From Priapulus caudatus (taxonomy: Eukaryota; Priapulida; Priapulimorpha; Priapulimorphida; Priapulidae): a stretch of DNA of 59,444 nt. The notes beneath the pieces were generated by a model. That model was given only the letters and a program-made list of their open reading frames with translations. It was not told where the DNA came from and made no database searches. Of this stretch, positions 11,801 to 23,800 are shown in pieces (the first letter of the stretch is position 1; each line of letters starts with the position of its first letter). Both the position numbers and the translations under genes were made by a program. Location of the stretch: the NCBI RefSeq assembly GCF_000485595.1, contig NW_014577450.1:42585-102028 (forward strand), in the 5' to 3' direction.

Positions 11801-14800
11801 CGTCGCCACGGAAACCGCTCACGGCGAAGCACACCAAGACCAGCTGGCTGCGCATGAAGTTGTCCAACTCTTCCAGCGCTGCCCGCGGCGGTGGCGGTCC
11901 CAAGTCACCCGTACCGGCTATGGGCGTGTCCCCGCTGGCAAAGTCAGTGGCTGGCCATCCCTCTAGTCTATCTCAAATTTCTCCAAAGCCCCGATCTGCT
12001 AAGAAGAGGAAGGTGGTAGTCGCAAACGTGAAGGTTATGGCTGCAAGGAAGCGGTCGAGTTTGGTGATTAAGCGCATTACTCGGTCGCGCGCTAAGAAGA
12101 TGTAAAATGTAGTAATTAGCAGGATGATACGGCAAAATCCAAAGCTTGTGCGTTATGGTATGGTAATGATGCACAATATACAATATATGTGATGAGTGTA
12201 CATGTGTCTGTGTGTGAAAATAGTGGCATATATGACATTGGCACAGAGAACAATCAATCTTTTTCTGTTCTGCATATCTCCTCATTTCCTGCCAATATAT
12301 GATGGAATGCCCTTTTGCAGTATTGAAGTACAAATAATTTTTAATCAACAATATGTACAAGATTGAGTATGAGCTTGGAGATTTTGTTTATTGTTATTTT
12401 AGTTCAATGTTGTTTTTGGTTTTATATCAATGAACTTTGTGTATATGTATTTATTATACGAAATATATATAAGTTACATGAGTATTTGCTATCGTTCACA
12501 AATATGTATAAATCTGGAATGGAAATTCATTTCTGTAATATCCATTATGTATGATTTCTATTATTCTGGGTCTCAAGCTCGTATATAGTGTAATTAATTT
12601 AAATTTAAATTAATTTGTGGATTTAAATTTTGAATGTCTGCATACCTATGTCTGCTGTGACGACATATCAACATTTCATCTAAGGAACCACATCTTGATG
12701 TTTCTATTCTAATGTGATTTGTGCATTTATTATTTGCGTGGTTATTTTCATTAATTTTTTTCTAATAATAAAAGTATTATAGTGTATTTTACATATATAC
12801 TCTTGGGCGTTGATTTCTTCTGTGTCTGCATTTTCCAGCTCTCTTTGATGAAACAAATCATGTTCTTACCATTCACCCTCTCTTTGAAACGCTCTGCCAA
12901 CTTTACCAATTCGGTTTAGTGCAAGAAAACACTGTGACTTCTCTGCTAGTGAATGTCGACGAGCCGTCGGCTCCCCTTTCCTCTTTGCGGACACGAGTTT
13001 AGTGCAACAAATCAAAGAAAATGCTGGGTGAATGTAGACACATGGGAAATCCTATTCCCGCCGATTGGCTTGCTTGCTCGCTCTCGCCATCCCTCCTTCG
13101 CTCGCTCACTCACGCAGTTCTTCCCTCGCTCACTCACGCAGTCACTCGCTCGCTCACTCACGCAGCATTTTCTCGTGCTTTGTTTGCAGACACGCAGGAT
13201 CTCGCGGGCGAGAAGGTGAAGATATACGAACGCATGACGAGCAAAATTCTCGCGCTGGAGGCGCAATGCGCGATCGTGACGAAGCAACGCGACGACAACT
13301 CTGCCGAACTCGCCGCCTTGGTGGCCGAGCGAGACCGGCTGCAGGAACAGCAGGTGGCGCTGCTCGAGCGCGTGGAAACCGCAGAGGCACGACGCAACAG
13401 CATGCAGCGCCACCTGGACTGTGATGCCGTAGCGGCGGGAGACGAGGTAGGTGAGAGAGCTGTGGACGTTAACGTTGCCGTGGAAGCGTTGCAGACGAGC
13501 AAGGACACCCAGGGGGCGCTGGTGGAGTCCCTGCAGACGGAAATGACGACCAGGCGAGCGGATGTTGAGAGACTGGAGGCGGAGCTACGAAGCTGTGTGG
13601 AGCGACAGTCGGAACTCGAGCGAGAAACAAGTGAGCTGTCGATTGCCAAGGAATGGTTAGAGGCTGAAAACCGGGAGTTGAGACAGGAGAACGAGGCTTC
13701 TCTCCAGAAGGTGTCTCAACTCACGCAGGCAAACGAGGCTTCTCTCCAGAAAGTGTCTCAACTTACACAGGAGAATGAACCTTCTCTCCAGAAAGTGTCT
13801 CAACTCACGCAGGAGAACGAGGCTTCTCTCCAGAAAGTGTCTCAACTTACACAGGAGAATGAGGCTTCTCTCCAGAAAGTGTCTCAACTCACACAGGAGC
13901 ATGAGGTTCATAAAGAAAAGGTGGCTCAACTCACACAGGAGAACGAGGCTTTTAAAGAGCAGGTGTCTCAACTCACACAGGAGAACGAGACTTCTAGCGA
14001 GAAGGTGTCTCAACTCACACAGGAGAACAAGACTTCTAAAGAGCAGGTTTCTCAACTCACACAGGAGAATGAGACTTCTAGAGAGAAGGTATCCCAACTC
14101 ACACAGGAGAATGAGACTTCTAGAGAGAAGGTGTCTCAACTCACACAGGAGAACAAGACTTCTAAAGAGCAGGTGTCTCAACTCACACAGGAGAACGAGA
14201 CTTCTAAAGAGCAGGTGTCTCAACTCACACAGGAGAACGAGACTTCTAAAGAGCAGGTGTCTCAACTCACACAGGAGAATGAGGCTTCTAGGGAGAAGAT
14301 GTCTCAACTCACACTTGAAACTGAGACTTGTAGGGAGAAGGTGTCTCATCTAACGCAGGAGAACGAGGCAGTTAGAGAGCAGCTGTCTCGTCACGAGCGA
14401 GACGGGGAGGCAGAGATCGAGACGCGAATACGGGAGCTCGAGACCCGAGTACAAGAGACAGAGGACGCGCGGAGACGGGACAGAGTGGAGGGCGAGCAGG
14501 AGATCATGGGACTGACGGAGGAAGTTGAGAAACTGACAGAAGAGGGGGAGAGACTGCGTGCATGCGTGGCACTGGTTGAGGAGGAGAGAAAAGACTACAT
14601 GGAGGAGGGGGAGAGAATGCTTGCGTGTGTAGCACGGGTGGAGGAAGAAAGAGATGGGTGCAGAGAGGAAGGAGACAGACTGCAGGCCTGTGTTGCGCGG
14701 CTGGAGGAAGAAAGGGACGAGTGCAGGGAAGAAGGAGAGAGACTGCAAGCGTGCGTGGCGCGGGCAGAGAAGGAGAGAGATGAGTGCAGGGAGAGGATGG

Positions 14801-17800
14801 ATGTGGTGCGACGAGAGATGCAGACACAGGCACAGGCGTGGATCGATAGCGAGATGAAAGTCACCACCAAGGTACGTCGCATCTAGGATACGTTCTTGAA
14901 CGTCAGAAAGTGAAGATTCTGTTAAAAGAGGTCATCATAATATCGTTTTATTGGGTGCTCTTTCATTGAAACAGATTCAGTCAGTAACTAGACACGTTTA
15001 AAATTAATAGACAGAGAGTTGGAAGAAGTTTGTTTATGAAGTGTGTGTGTAGGGAGGAGTATTACTCTTGCTTTCTCTGAACTCGCGTTCATATTGGTGT
15101 AAACGCAGGTGCAGGAGCTGCTGGCAAAACTAGGAAACGAAAGGAAGGCAAACGCTGATGCCGAAGTGCAGAAGTGCGAGATGGAGAAGAAGTTGGAAGT
15201 CCTTCGACAAGACGCGGCAGAGAAAGAAAAGCTGGAGGAAGACAACCGGCAGCTTTCGAGCGAATTAGCAGAGGCACGTTACCATCTTTTTTCTTTTTCT
15301 TTTTCTTTTTGCCTCAGTTTGGTTGTATCTTTTGGTGTCGTGTGATCGTTGCATATTTGCCTAGCCGGTGTTAAATGTGGCACTAAGCGTTGGATTTCGT
15401 GTAAACAGTCGTTAATGCATCGACAACTATTGTCGCGTACTTGTATAATTGTTTCTCTGATTGATTTTCCCAGATTAAAAATGCAGTTGAGCAGTTTCAA
15501 AGGAAGATAACCGAACTTGATGAAACAATCGAAGCAAAAGAAGCCACTCTAAGGGAGCACGTATCTACGATGACTACCCTTCAGCAACAAGTGCATGCAC
15601 TGCAGAAAGCTGCTGAAGAGATGGAGGTTAAACTGAGAGAGAATGTGAGCATGGGTACAGACAGGGCTGAAGGTTTAAGCCAGAATATAACAGACCTTAT
15701 GGAAGACGTTAAGGTGAAAGACTCTACTCTAAAGGAGCAGGCCTCTACCATTACTGAGTTGAAAACCGAGGTTGATGTTCTGCAGAAATGTGTTGAAGAG
15801 AAGGAGGTTATCCTGAGCGAGAAGTGCAAAGCTGCAAACACTGCTGAAGATTTAAGCAAGCAGATCGCAGACCTTATGGAAGTGGCTGATGTGAAGGCGG
15901 CAACTATAAAACAGCATGTGTCTGTAATTGCTGAGCTTAAACAGCAGGTAGAAACTCTGCAAAAAGATGTGGAAGAGAAAGAGGTCAGGATTAGAGAGAA
16001 TGCGATCCTGGGAACAAACACAGCAGAAGAGCGCAAGAAAAAGAACGCAGATCTTATGGAAGAGATTAAGGTGAAAGACTCGAGTCTAAAGGAACTCGCT
16101 TCTGCCAATACTGAGCTGAAAAACCAGGTTGAAGCTTTGCACACAGATATAAAGGAGAAGGAGGTTAGCTTGAGAGAGAGCAAGACACTTATGCAAGAAC
16201 AAGTTATTGCCAGGGAAGAAATCGGCAAGAAAATGGAAGTCTTGCAGATGGAAATAGATGCAAATAAAAATAGCGTAACAGGGAAAGACGAGGAAGTTCG
16301 GAAATTGCTCGCCACAAGTAACGACCTTCGTGCACAGTTAGAAATCTTGCAGAAGGAATCCGGCGAAAAGGAAGCTAGCTTGAGGGAGGCGATATCTGTG
16401 GCAGATGTTATTCAGAAGCAAGTGGAGGAGCACGAAGCTAAGCTAGTTCAGGAGAATACCGATCTACTCGTGAAAGCCTCTACAGTTGAGAAGCTTCAGT
16501 CGCAGCTGGAGTGCCTGCAGAGAGGGGCAGAGAAAAACGAGGCGACGTTGAAGGAGAAGGACGAAGCTCTACAGGAGAAGGTTTCCACGGTAGCAGAGAT
16601 GCTTATGGAGAATCAACAACTAGAGGATCGACTGGCAGAGATGAAGTGTGAGCACGACAAGGTAGGTGTTACGGGCGCCGACTATAGCCATTTATTCATG
16701 ACATTATTCATGAAAACGTCCCATTTCATTTGGTTTTATTGAGCTTGTTGTTACATGCGCGTTCAAACCTGTGTTAACTGATATCTGTACGGTACCTACG
16801 ATACATCTGTCTATGAAGTATACTTGACATTTTCTTTGAGAGTGGCAGCTATATAGTAACATAGAATCAAGAGCGTATAAAGAAGGAGAGCGTACAATGG
16901 TGAAATGCTGAAACCATGTAACCATGTAACCATGTAACTAATACTGCAACATGATGTTGCAGTATTAGTCGAATTAAGAAACTTTGCCCGTTTTATTTTG
17001 ATGATTCTTTGGTATTATTGATCAGCTGTCCTATCTTGCTAATATAAAATAAACCGCTTGTCCCTACGATGCCCCTACGCTGAGATAATGAGCGGTGAAA
17101 TTCTGGTATTTTTGCCGAAAACTGACTCGAGATCCCTGTTTGCTGCGACCCTCTCGCTTTGTGGCCAGTGTGTTGCTTCCGGTCGCCGCTGTGTAGCGCC
17201 GTGGTAGCGCTGACTCATTACGTCAGTACTACAGAGTTTACTACATCCAGCGTGAGGTGGGCACAGGTGGGGGTCATCACTATGGCAATCAATAGCAGAC
17301 ATTCATTCCATTTGTCAATCATTGACGGAAACACGCGAGGTTTCCCGAAGTTATCTCAAAGCGAGCGACAGCTAGCTGCAGTCAGCGGGTATCTTGAGTC
17401 GGTTTTCGGCGAAAATACCAGATTTTCACCACTCATTATCTCAGCGTAGGGACATGCGGTTTGTTTTATATTAACAAGGTAGGACAGCTGATCAATAATA
17501 CTGCAAAGAATCGTCAAAATATAACAGGGAAAGTTTATTAATTCGACTAAGGCGAGAATTTTTTATTTTGTTGGTTTACAGATCCGCCAACCCCAATTTT
17601 CAAGAAAAACGAAAAAAAATAAAAATTGAAAATCTGTATTTTTTTTATTCCCGCCGACCTTTTCTCTAAGAAATATGAATAAAAAAAATTTAAATGTAAA
17701 AAACAAAAACATTTCATAAACAAATAGTTTATAATAAAAGTAAAAATAATTACAAGTTGAGTTTTGTTTTCATTTAGTTTTCTTAAAATACTTTAATATC

Positions 17801-20800
17801 ATGTATAACAGTATCACTGTATTTTGACTTGTTTGATCTGACAAAACAACATTTTTTTTTTTACCCTACCGAGTCAACAACAACAACAAAAATTCTGTAA
17901 ACCAACAAAATAAAAAATGGTGGCCTAATACTGCAACATGGTTTCAGCATTTCACCGTTGTACGCTCTTGATAGAATCAACACCTATCATTAAAGACACC
18001 TGGCATTTTCCTTCAGTGACATTAATATACATATTTGACTACCCTTTGCATAGTTCAAGCGAACATAACACACGGGGCAACTATATTTTGGTGTAACTGT
18101 AAGCTGGGTAGCAACAGGTGGTTGCTGTTGCGTCGTGTAGAACGCTCGCTGCTATGCGTAACAGGCCCGTTGCACCGTGGAGGAACTCGAGAGCACGACG
18201 GCAACGCTCGAGCGATCGCAGAACAGACTGACGGAGGAGATCGGAGGTCTACGCACGGAGATCGAGGGCAAGAAGGCGGATGTGTCGGGCTTGCAGACGC
18301 TCGCGGTCGAGCAAGAGCAGACGATGGAAATGCAGGAGAAGGCGATCAACGATAAAGCCGCCGACATTAAGAGGCTACTCGATGGTACTTATTATCGATG
18401 TTGCTTTCCTCTTACAGTGCGGCGGCGTCTACGAAGCTTATCTAACTGCATGAAGTAAATGACAGGCAGATTTAAACAATTGATCAGCATTGCGATACGG
18501 GCGTTCTAATGACAATATTTAGTAGCGACAGTGGCCCCAATTCAACATGTTGGCATGCAGCATGTACAAACGAATTTAGCGTGAGCAGCCTAGCCACAGT
18601 ATCCGATGGGATGTGTTTATCTGGCTCAGGGGGGGGGGGTGTCTCAATCGCAGCGTGTGAAGTTTTTGCTACATGCATTACATTTTAGTTAGAGTGACAT
18701 CCAGTAGCGTTTCGTAGCGAGTATTTTTTGAGTGTCTTTAAAAAAAATTGCAACTATAAAGCTTTTTTTGCACGTGCTAAACTTCAGAGCTGGGCAGCGT
18801 GACTGAGAAGTATGAGCAGCTGCAGAAGAGGCAGACGGGCCGGGAAGCTGCTGCCAGCAAGTCGTGTCAGCTATGCCGTGAACTGCAGGTGGCCCTAGAC
18901 GACAACAACAAGGAACTGTCTGAGCTGGAGCATCTGTATTCAGGTACCGTAAACTATTGAGTCCGTACTGTAGAGTTACGGATTAACATGCATGCTCGAG
19001 TTTAGCCATGAAGTTTCAGGGCATCAGAGTAGAACAAGGAACTGTCTGAGCTGGAGCATCTGTATTCAGGTACTGTAAACTATCGAGTCCGTACTGTAGA
19101 GCTACGAATCAACATGCATGCTAGAGTTTAGCCACGAAGTCTCAGGGCATCAGAGAGTAGAACAAGGAACTGTCTGTCAGAGCTGGAGCATCTGTACTAT
19201 TCAGGTACTGTACAGCATCGAGTATGTACTGTAGAGCTACGGATCAACATGCATGCTCGAGTTTAGCCACGAAGTCTCAGGGCATCAGAGTATAGAACAA
19301 TGTTAGACTTGGTCACCTGCCCGGGGACAGAACTGCTTGTGTTGTCCAGCATAGTGGATTTACAGATGCCTAATTAATTGGAGGTTGTATTGCGTAGTGA
19401 TAAATAATGAATAAATTTTCCTGACCAACTAAATGCACGAAGATAAAGCACCCGGAAGACTATCTTCATCTGCCCATTTCTCGTTGCTACTTTTTTGCAT
19501 AACCTGTTGGTAAAATTTGACATGTTGGAACAAGAGGCTTGCGTCAGCACTGCAGGGGGTGATTCCATTGAGTTAGCTTCCAGGACTTGGGTGAAAAATA
19601 GTTGACATCCTCTTAGCCTTGAACTAATTTAATTGTCATTAACTCGTCATGTTGATTAGTCTCTATTATGTCTCTGTTATTATAGTCCCGTTAGGTTCTT
19701 TCACCTTTTGTCTCAACTTTCGTTTCAAATGACTTATTTAATTTGGTAATTAATTTGTTTAGTTTAGTTAATTCATAATTCACAAGTATTATTAATTAAA
19801 CTCGTTTGCTCTGTACGCTTGCAGTGAGCAAGAAGGAGCTTGGGGAACTGCAGGAGAGGAGGGAGAGTGACGCAGCAGAGAAGCTGAGCGGTCTAAGCGA
19901 GGAGTTGGCGGGGAAGGAGAAGGAGCTGGAGGCACTGAGCAGAGAGCTGCGCACCAAGCAACGGCAAATAGAGAAGCTGAGGGAAGACTTGGATAAGTTG
20001 CGCTCGCAGGCGGGGGAGAAGGAGGCAGAGCGTGATGCCACGCTACAGGTGAGTGAATCTATCCAGCACCGCTCGAATGTCACTACGGCACCGATGGCAG
20101 CTGCCGCAATGTTGCCCTTCCTTATTTGCTGTGGTGCCATGGGGAATTACCTGATATCCATGACAAGTATAACCACCGTGCTTTGCTTCTGTGACTTTCC
20201 CATGAATCCTATGTAGTGTACGCAGCCCTCTTTGTCCCACGTAAACAGTGATATTAAAAGGCAGGTGGCAGTAATAACCCTTGAAGTAAATGATTTGCCA
20301 TTTTGCCCTGAAATTTCTGGTTAAGTCGAAGGCAACACTCGCTTTGCAGTTAAAAAATACCATGCTGAGATTTCGATTGCAATTTGGTTGAACTGCTTTT
20401 AAATGCACAGTGAGTGTTACCACATGTTACACGAATGTTTCTCTCTTTATGTCGCTGCCTGCAGAAGTGGAAGGAGGAGAGGAACGAACTGGTAGGTAAA
20501 CTGGAGACGGTGTTGAAGACGCAGCAGGCAGAGCTGAGGGAGCTGAGAGCAAGGCAGAAGGAGACCGAGGACAATGCGCAGCAAGACAATGCGCAGCAAG
20601 ACAATGCGCAGCAGGAGAAGCCGGAAGTGGTGGAAGCTACGGTAAGCAGAGCGTTACTGCCGAGATCGATGGAGGCAGAGGAAATAGTAGGTAGGGGTTA
20701 GGTGAGAAGGAAGAGACGGAGCTGGGAGAAAGAAAGGGGAAGGAGGAGGTGGATGAGGAGAAGAAGAATGAGAAGGCATAACAGGTTTTATAGCTGAGAG

Positions 20801-23800
20801 CACTGCAGTCAGTGCAATGAGGAAATGGTGGGATGATAACGAGGAGTAGGAGGGAGAGCAAAGGGTGTGAGGAGGAGAGGGGCGTAAGAGCAGTGTTATA
20901 GGGGAGCTGAATAATGGCGCACTAGGAGGATTTACTAAGATGAAGAATGAAAGTACACCTTTCGTTCTTCCTTGTGTGTAATATCTTTGCATGTGGGAGA
21001 CCGGCAAAGTCAATTCTAGCATACATTAATAGTACCGACATTCACAGCCATTTTTTGACTAATTTACACAAGAATGCGTCAGACACTTACCATTATACCT
21101 TAATATTATCAGTCTAAACTTGCCAATCATGATTTTGAATTAATGAGCAATAGACTTCGAACTTAGCTCACACTTGTGTGGCAATAAACCACTATTTGCA
21201 TTTCTACTATGCACGCTCCGTAACCCGGGTTTTGTAGCCGGATCATACGTAGATCACGGCTACTAAATAAATGCACGCATGCCATGCTGCAATTAACACC
21301 GGATAGCCGAGTGTTTACACTGAAAGCGTGTTTTTGTCTTTTGCTAAAAATTTAAACATGAACCACCACGTCACTGTCGGATCTTGTACTTGTAGGAACA
21401 GCCGAGTGAGGATAATAATATTGAAGAGAAGGAAGAGGATCGGTTAGAGATAGACGTAACACCTGTGCAGGCCCAGCGGCCCCGCAAGCAACGCACGCGG
21501 AAAAAGAGAAAGTCCGAGGAAATAGATCCGGTGAGGAATTCCTGAATAGCAGTTAAATCGGCACAGGAGCTAGCTGTTGCTCTCGCACTAGCGAGGCCAT
21601 CGATACATCTATACACAGCATTTAGATGTGGTCATGATGATAGCAGCCATCGGCCGTTGTGCGAGTTGTTGTAATTATGCCACCATGTTATGTGGCTGTT
21701 ATAAAGAAGTACACCAGGTAGGATGTAATGGAACAAATTACATCTATAGCACTGCGAATCTGGTTTCTTCTCGGTTGTACATGTTGTATCACGCTGCGTG
21801 TCGTTCGTGAGCGTCACGTTTTTATCCTTATTGACTTATTCTGCCACACTATATAGCTGCTAGCACGTCAAGAGCACATTAACATTACATAAAAGGTAAG
21901 GAATAAAACAAAAACAAAACAAAAAAAGGAAATATGCGCAAAAAAACGAAAGGAAAAAATAAGAAGAGCAGATAATTGAATTATGGAACAAAAAATGGTT
22001 TATGTGCTTCTAATCCCATAGCGTGCTTATGACAGTACGCAACACGTAAACGCTAATGGACGAAAGATTAGAGTATATATTTAGTTTGCCGATTGAGATA
22101 GTAGCTAGGTGATCGCATATAACATTGCTTCTGTTGTTTGTGTTGCATCATTGGTAGGATTTCAGTGGCGTTCGTAGATCTACTAGGAGTAGACGAACAA
22201 CGAGACAATCGACCAGAGCCTCATCTTCTCCTACGACCACTACTGCTGCTGATGATGATCACATACAAAACGAGGTTTGTGTATGTAACTACAGTCATTT
22301 ATAGAACTGCCTACGTGAGATTGTGGCACGCTTATGCATCTGTAACACTTATCCAAGATACATAGTTGAACAGGAGGCCTCCGTGTAGGCTCGACAGGGT
22401 CTTTACGAAAATGACTTACACAAGTTGTCGTAATCGGTTGTATATTACCCTGTTTGATTCTCGTGGAAAAGGAACCATATATGCAAATTAATATTAAAAC
22501 TTTGTGGAAACATTGTACAGTGTTCACTATTCCAGCACGTCTGCGATTTCTACTTTGATACAGGTGGAAAATACAACAACAGACAGTAGCAACGTGTTTG
22601 AAGTGGAGAGCTCAGCTGCTTCTACCACTCGGTCAAGCAAGCGGAGGCGCAAACCCCTGTCTAAGATCGCCGAAATATTGCACAACAGTCCTGTGAACAA
22701 GACAGGTCTGTACATATTGCATTGCCAAGCTGAGTTTTCAAGATTCATTTGCTGTTTGATATCATACAAAAAACGTTGAACCTGAATAATTCACACATCT
22801 AATGATCTGGTGTGTGTTCTGTTTAATTGGTTTTTGAATGCTAGAGAATGTCTGAAATTCTTCCCATTTCTTTTGTAATGGAATTTCCGTTTAAATGAAT
22901 ACGTGCTTGTATGCACGAAATCGTTGTTAGGTGATTAAATTCATGATTCCTGTGTGTTTATGATCGTTAGATTTGAGGTATAACAGTGTTGATGCTAGTA
23001 TTGTTCTGAAATGTATGCTATTATGAGGCTGTTAACTCCGATTGTATACTGTAACAGTAGTTTTCTACTAACCAACCCTAGTTTATATTAACAAATGTAT
23101 TAGTACTATTGTGCTATATTGCATGGCTAGAAGAAAGTGATAGCTAGTGCATAATCATTTCATTTGTTATATGAGTTATATCGTACAGTAACATGCATAA
23201 AAAATGGTATTAAAAGATCCTATCATAGGGTAATGTGAACTTAGACAACTATAAGCATACTAAGTTTCATGATTCTAATAATAGTAAGCATCAAACTAGT
23301 GTAAGATATCTGATTTCACTCTAGGTCTGTATCTATGCGTGCGTGCGCGTGCGTGTGTGCGCGTGTGCGTGTGCGCATGCTTGCCTGCATGCTTGCAAGT
23401 GTATGCATAGCGTTTTAAATTGACTGTTATATAATATAGTTATAGCGTTTTTGTACTAACGTGATATTTTGTATACTCACAAAATTTTTGCTTGGCTAAT
23501 GCATGTTTAACTTTTTTATTAATTGCACCAATAGCTAGGAAAGTAATGGATTTTGCCCACAACTTAATTTCACCAGAGAAAGACAAAGGGAAGGAATTTG
23601 CTTCGCCTGAGCTTCCTTCTCAGACGACTGTAGGCAAGAAGAAAAGGAAACTCTACAATGCATCATCATCCACTCCACTGGAAATGTCCCCCATGGTAGG
23701 CTATTGTGAATCATTTACATATTAATTTACATAATAATCGTCAGAATACCTACACCACATCCTTATATAATTACAGCTTTGCTCATGTTTCCTCAAGTTA

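Larger units (their letters stand above)
20642..23534 (+). other. KIF20B introns 24-27
   Basis: Introns between tail exons. The stretch 20690-20935 is purine-rich on the + strand. A short GT/GC microsatellite lies at about 23335-23400. No other gene was found. Confidence 0.5.

Noticed and set aside
13021-13189. Start of an independent gene at ATG 13021
   Set aside because: The first 56 codons are translated 24-bp simple repeat with no protein character. The phase-1 acceptor at 13189 and the KIF20B C-terminus downstream argue for one gene.
13657-14353. Antisense and alternate-frame 190-230 residue repeats in KIF20B exon 18
   Set aside because: The 42-bp unit length is a multiple of three, so all frames lacking a stop in one unit stay open. 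Only the ENExSxxKVSQLTQ frame fits the splice phases and the coiled coil.
13687-14400. Possible CRISPR-like array (regular 42-bp repeats)
   Set aside because: Repeats are contiguous with no unique spacers and lie in frame within a spliced coding exon of an animal gene.
17159-17449. 96-residue ORF in the loop of the foldback element
   Set aside because: No similarity to a transposase that I recognise. It runs into the inverted arm and is probably chance.
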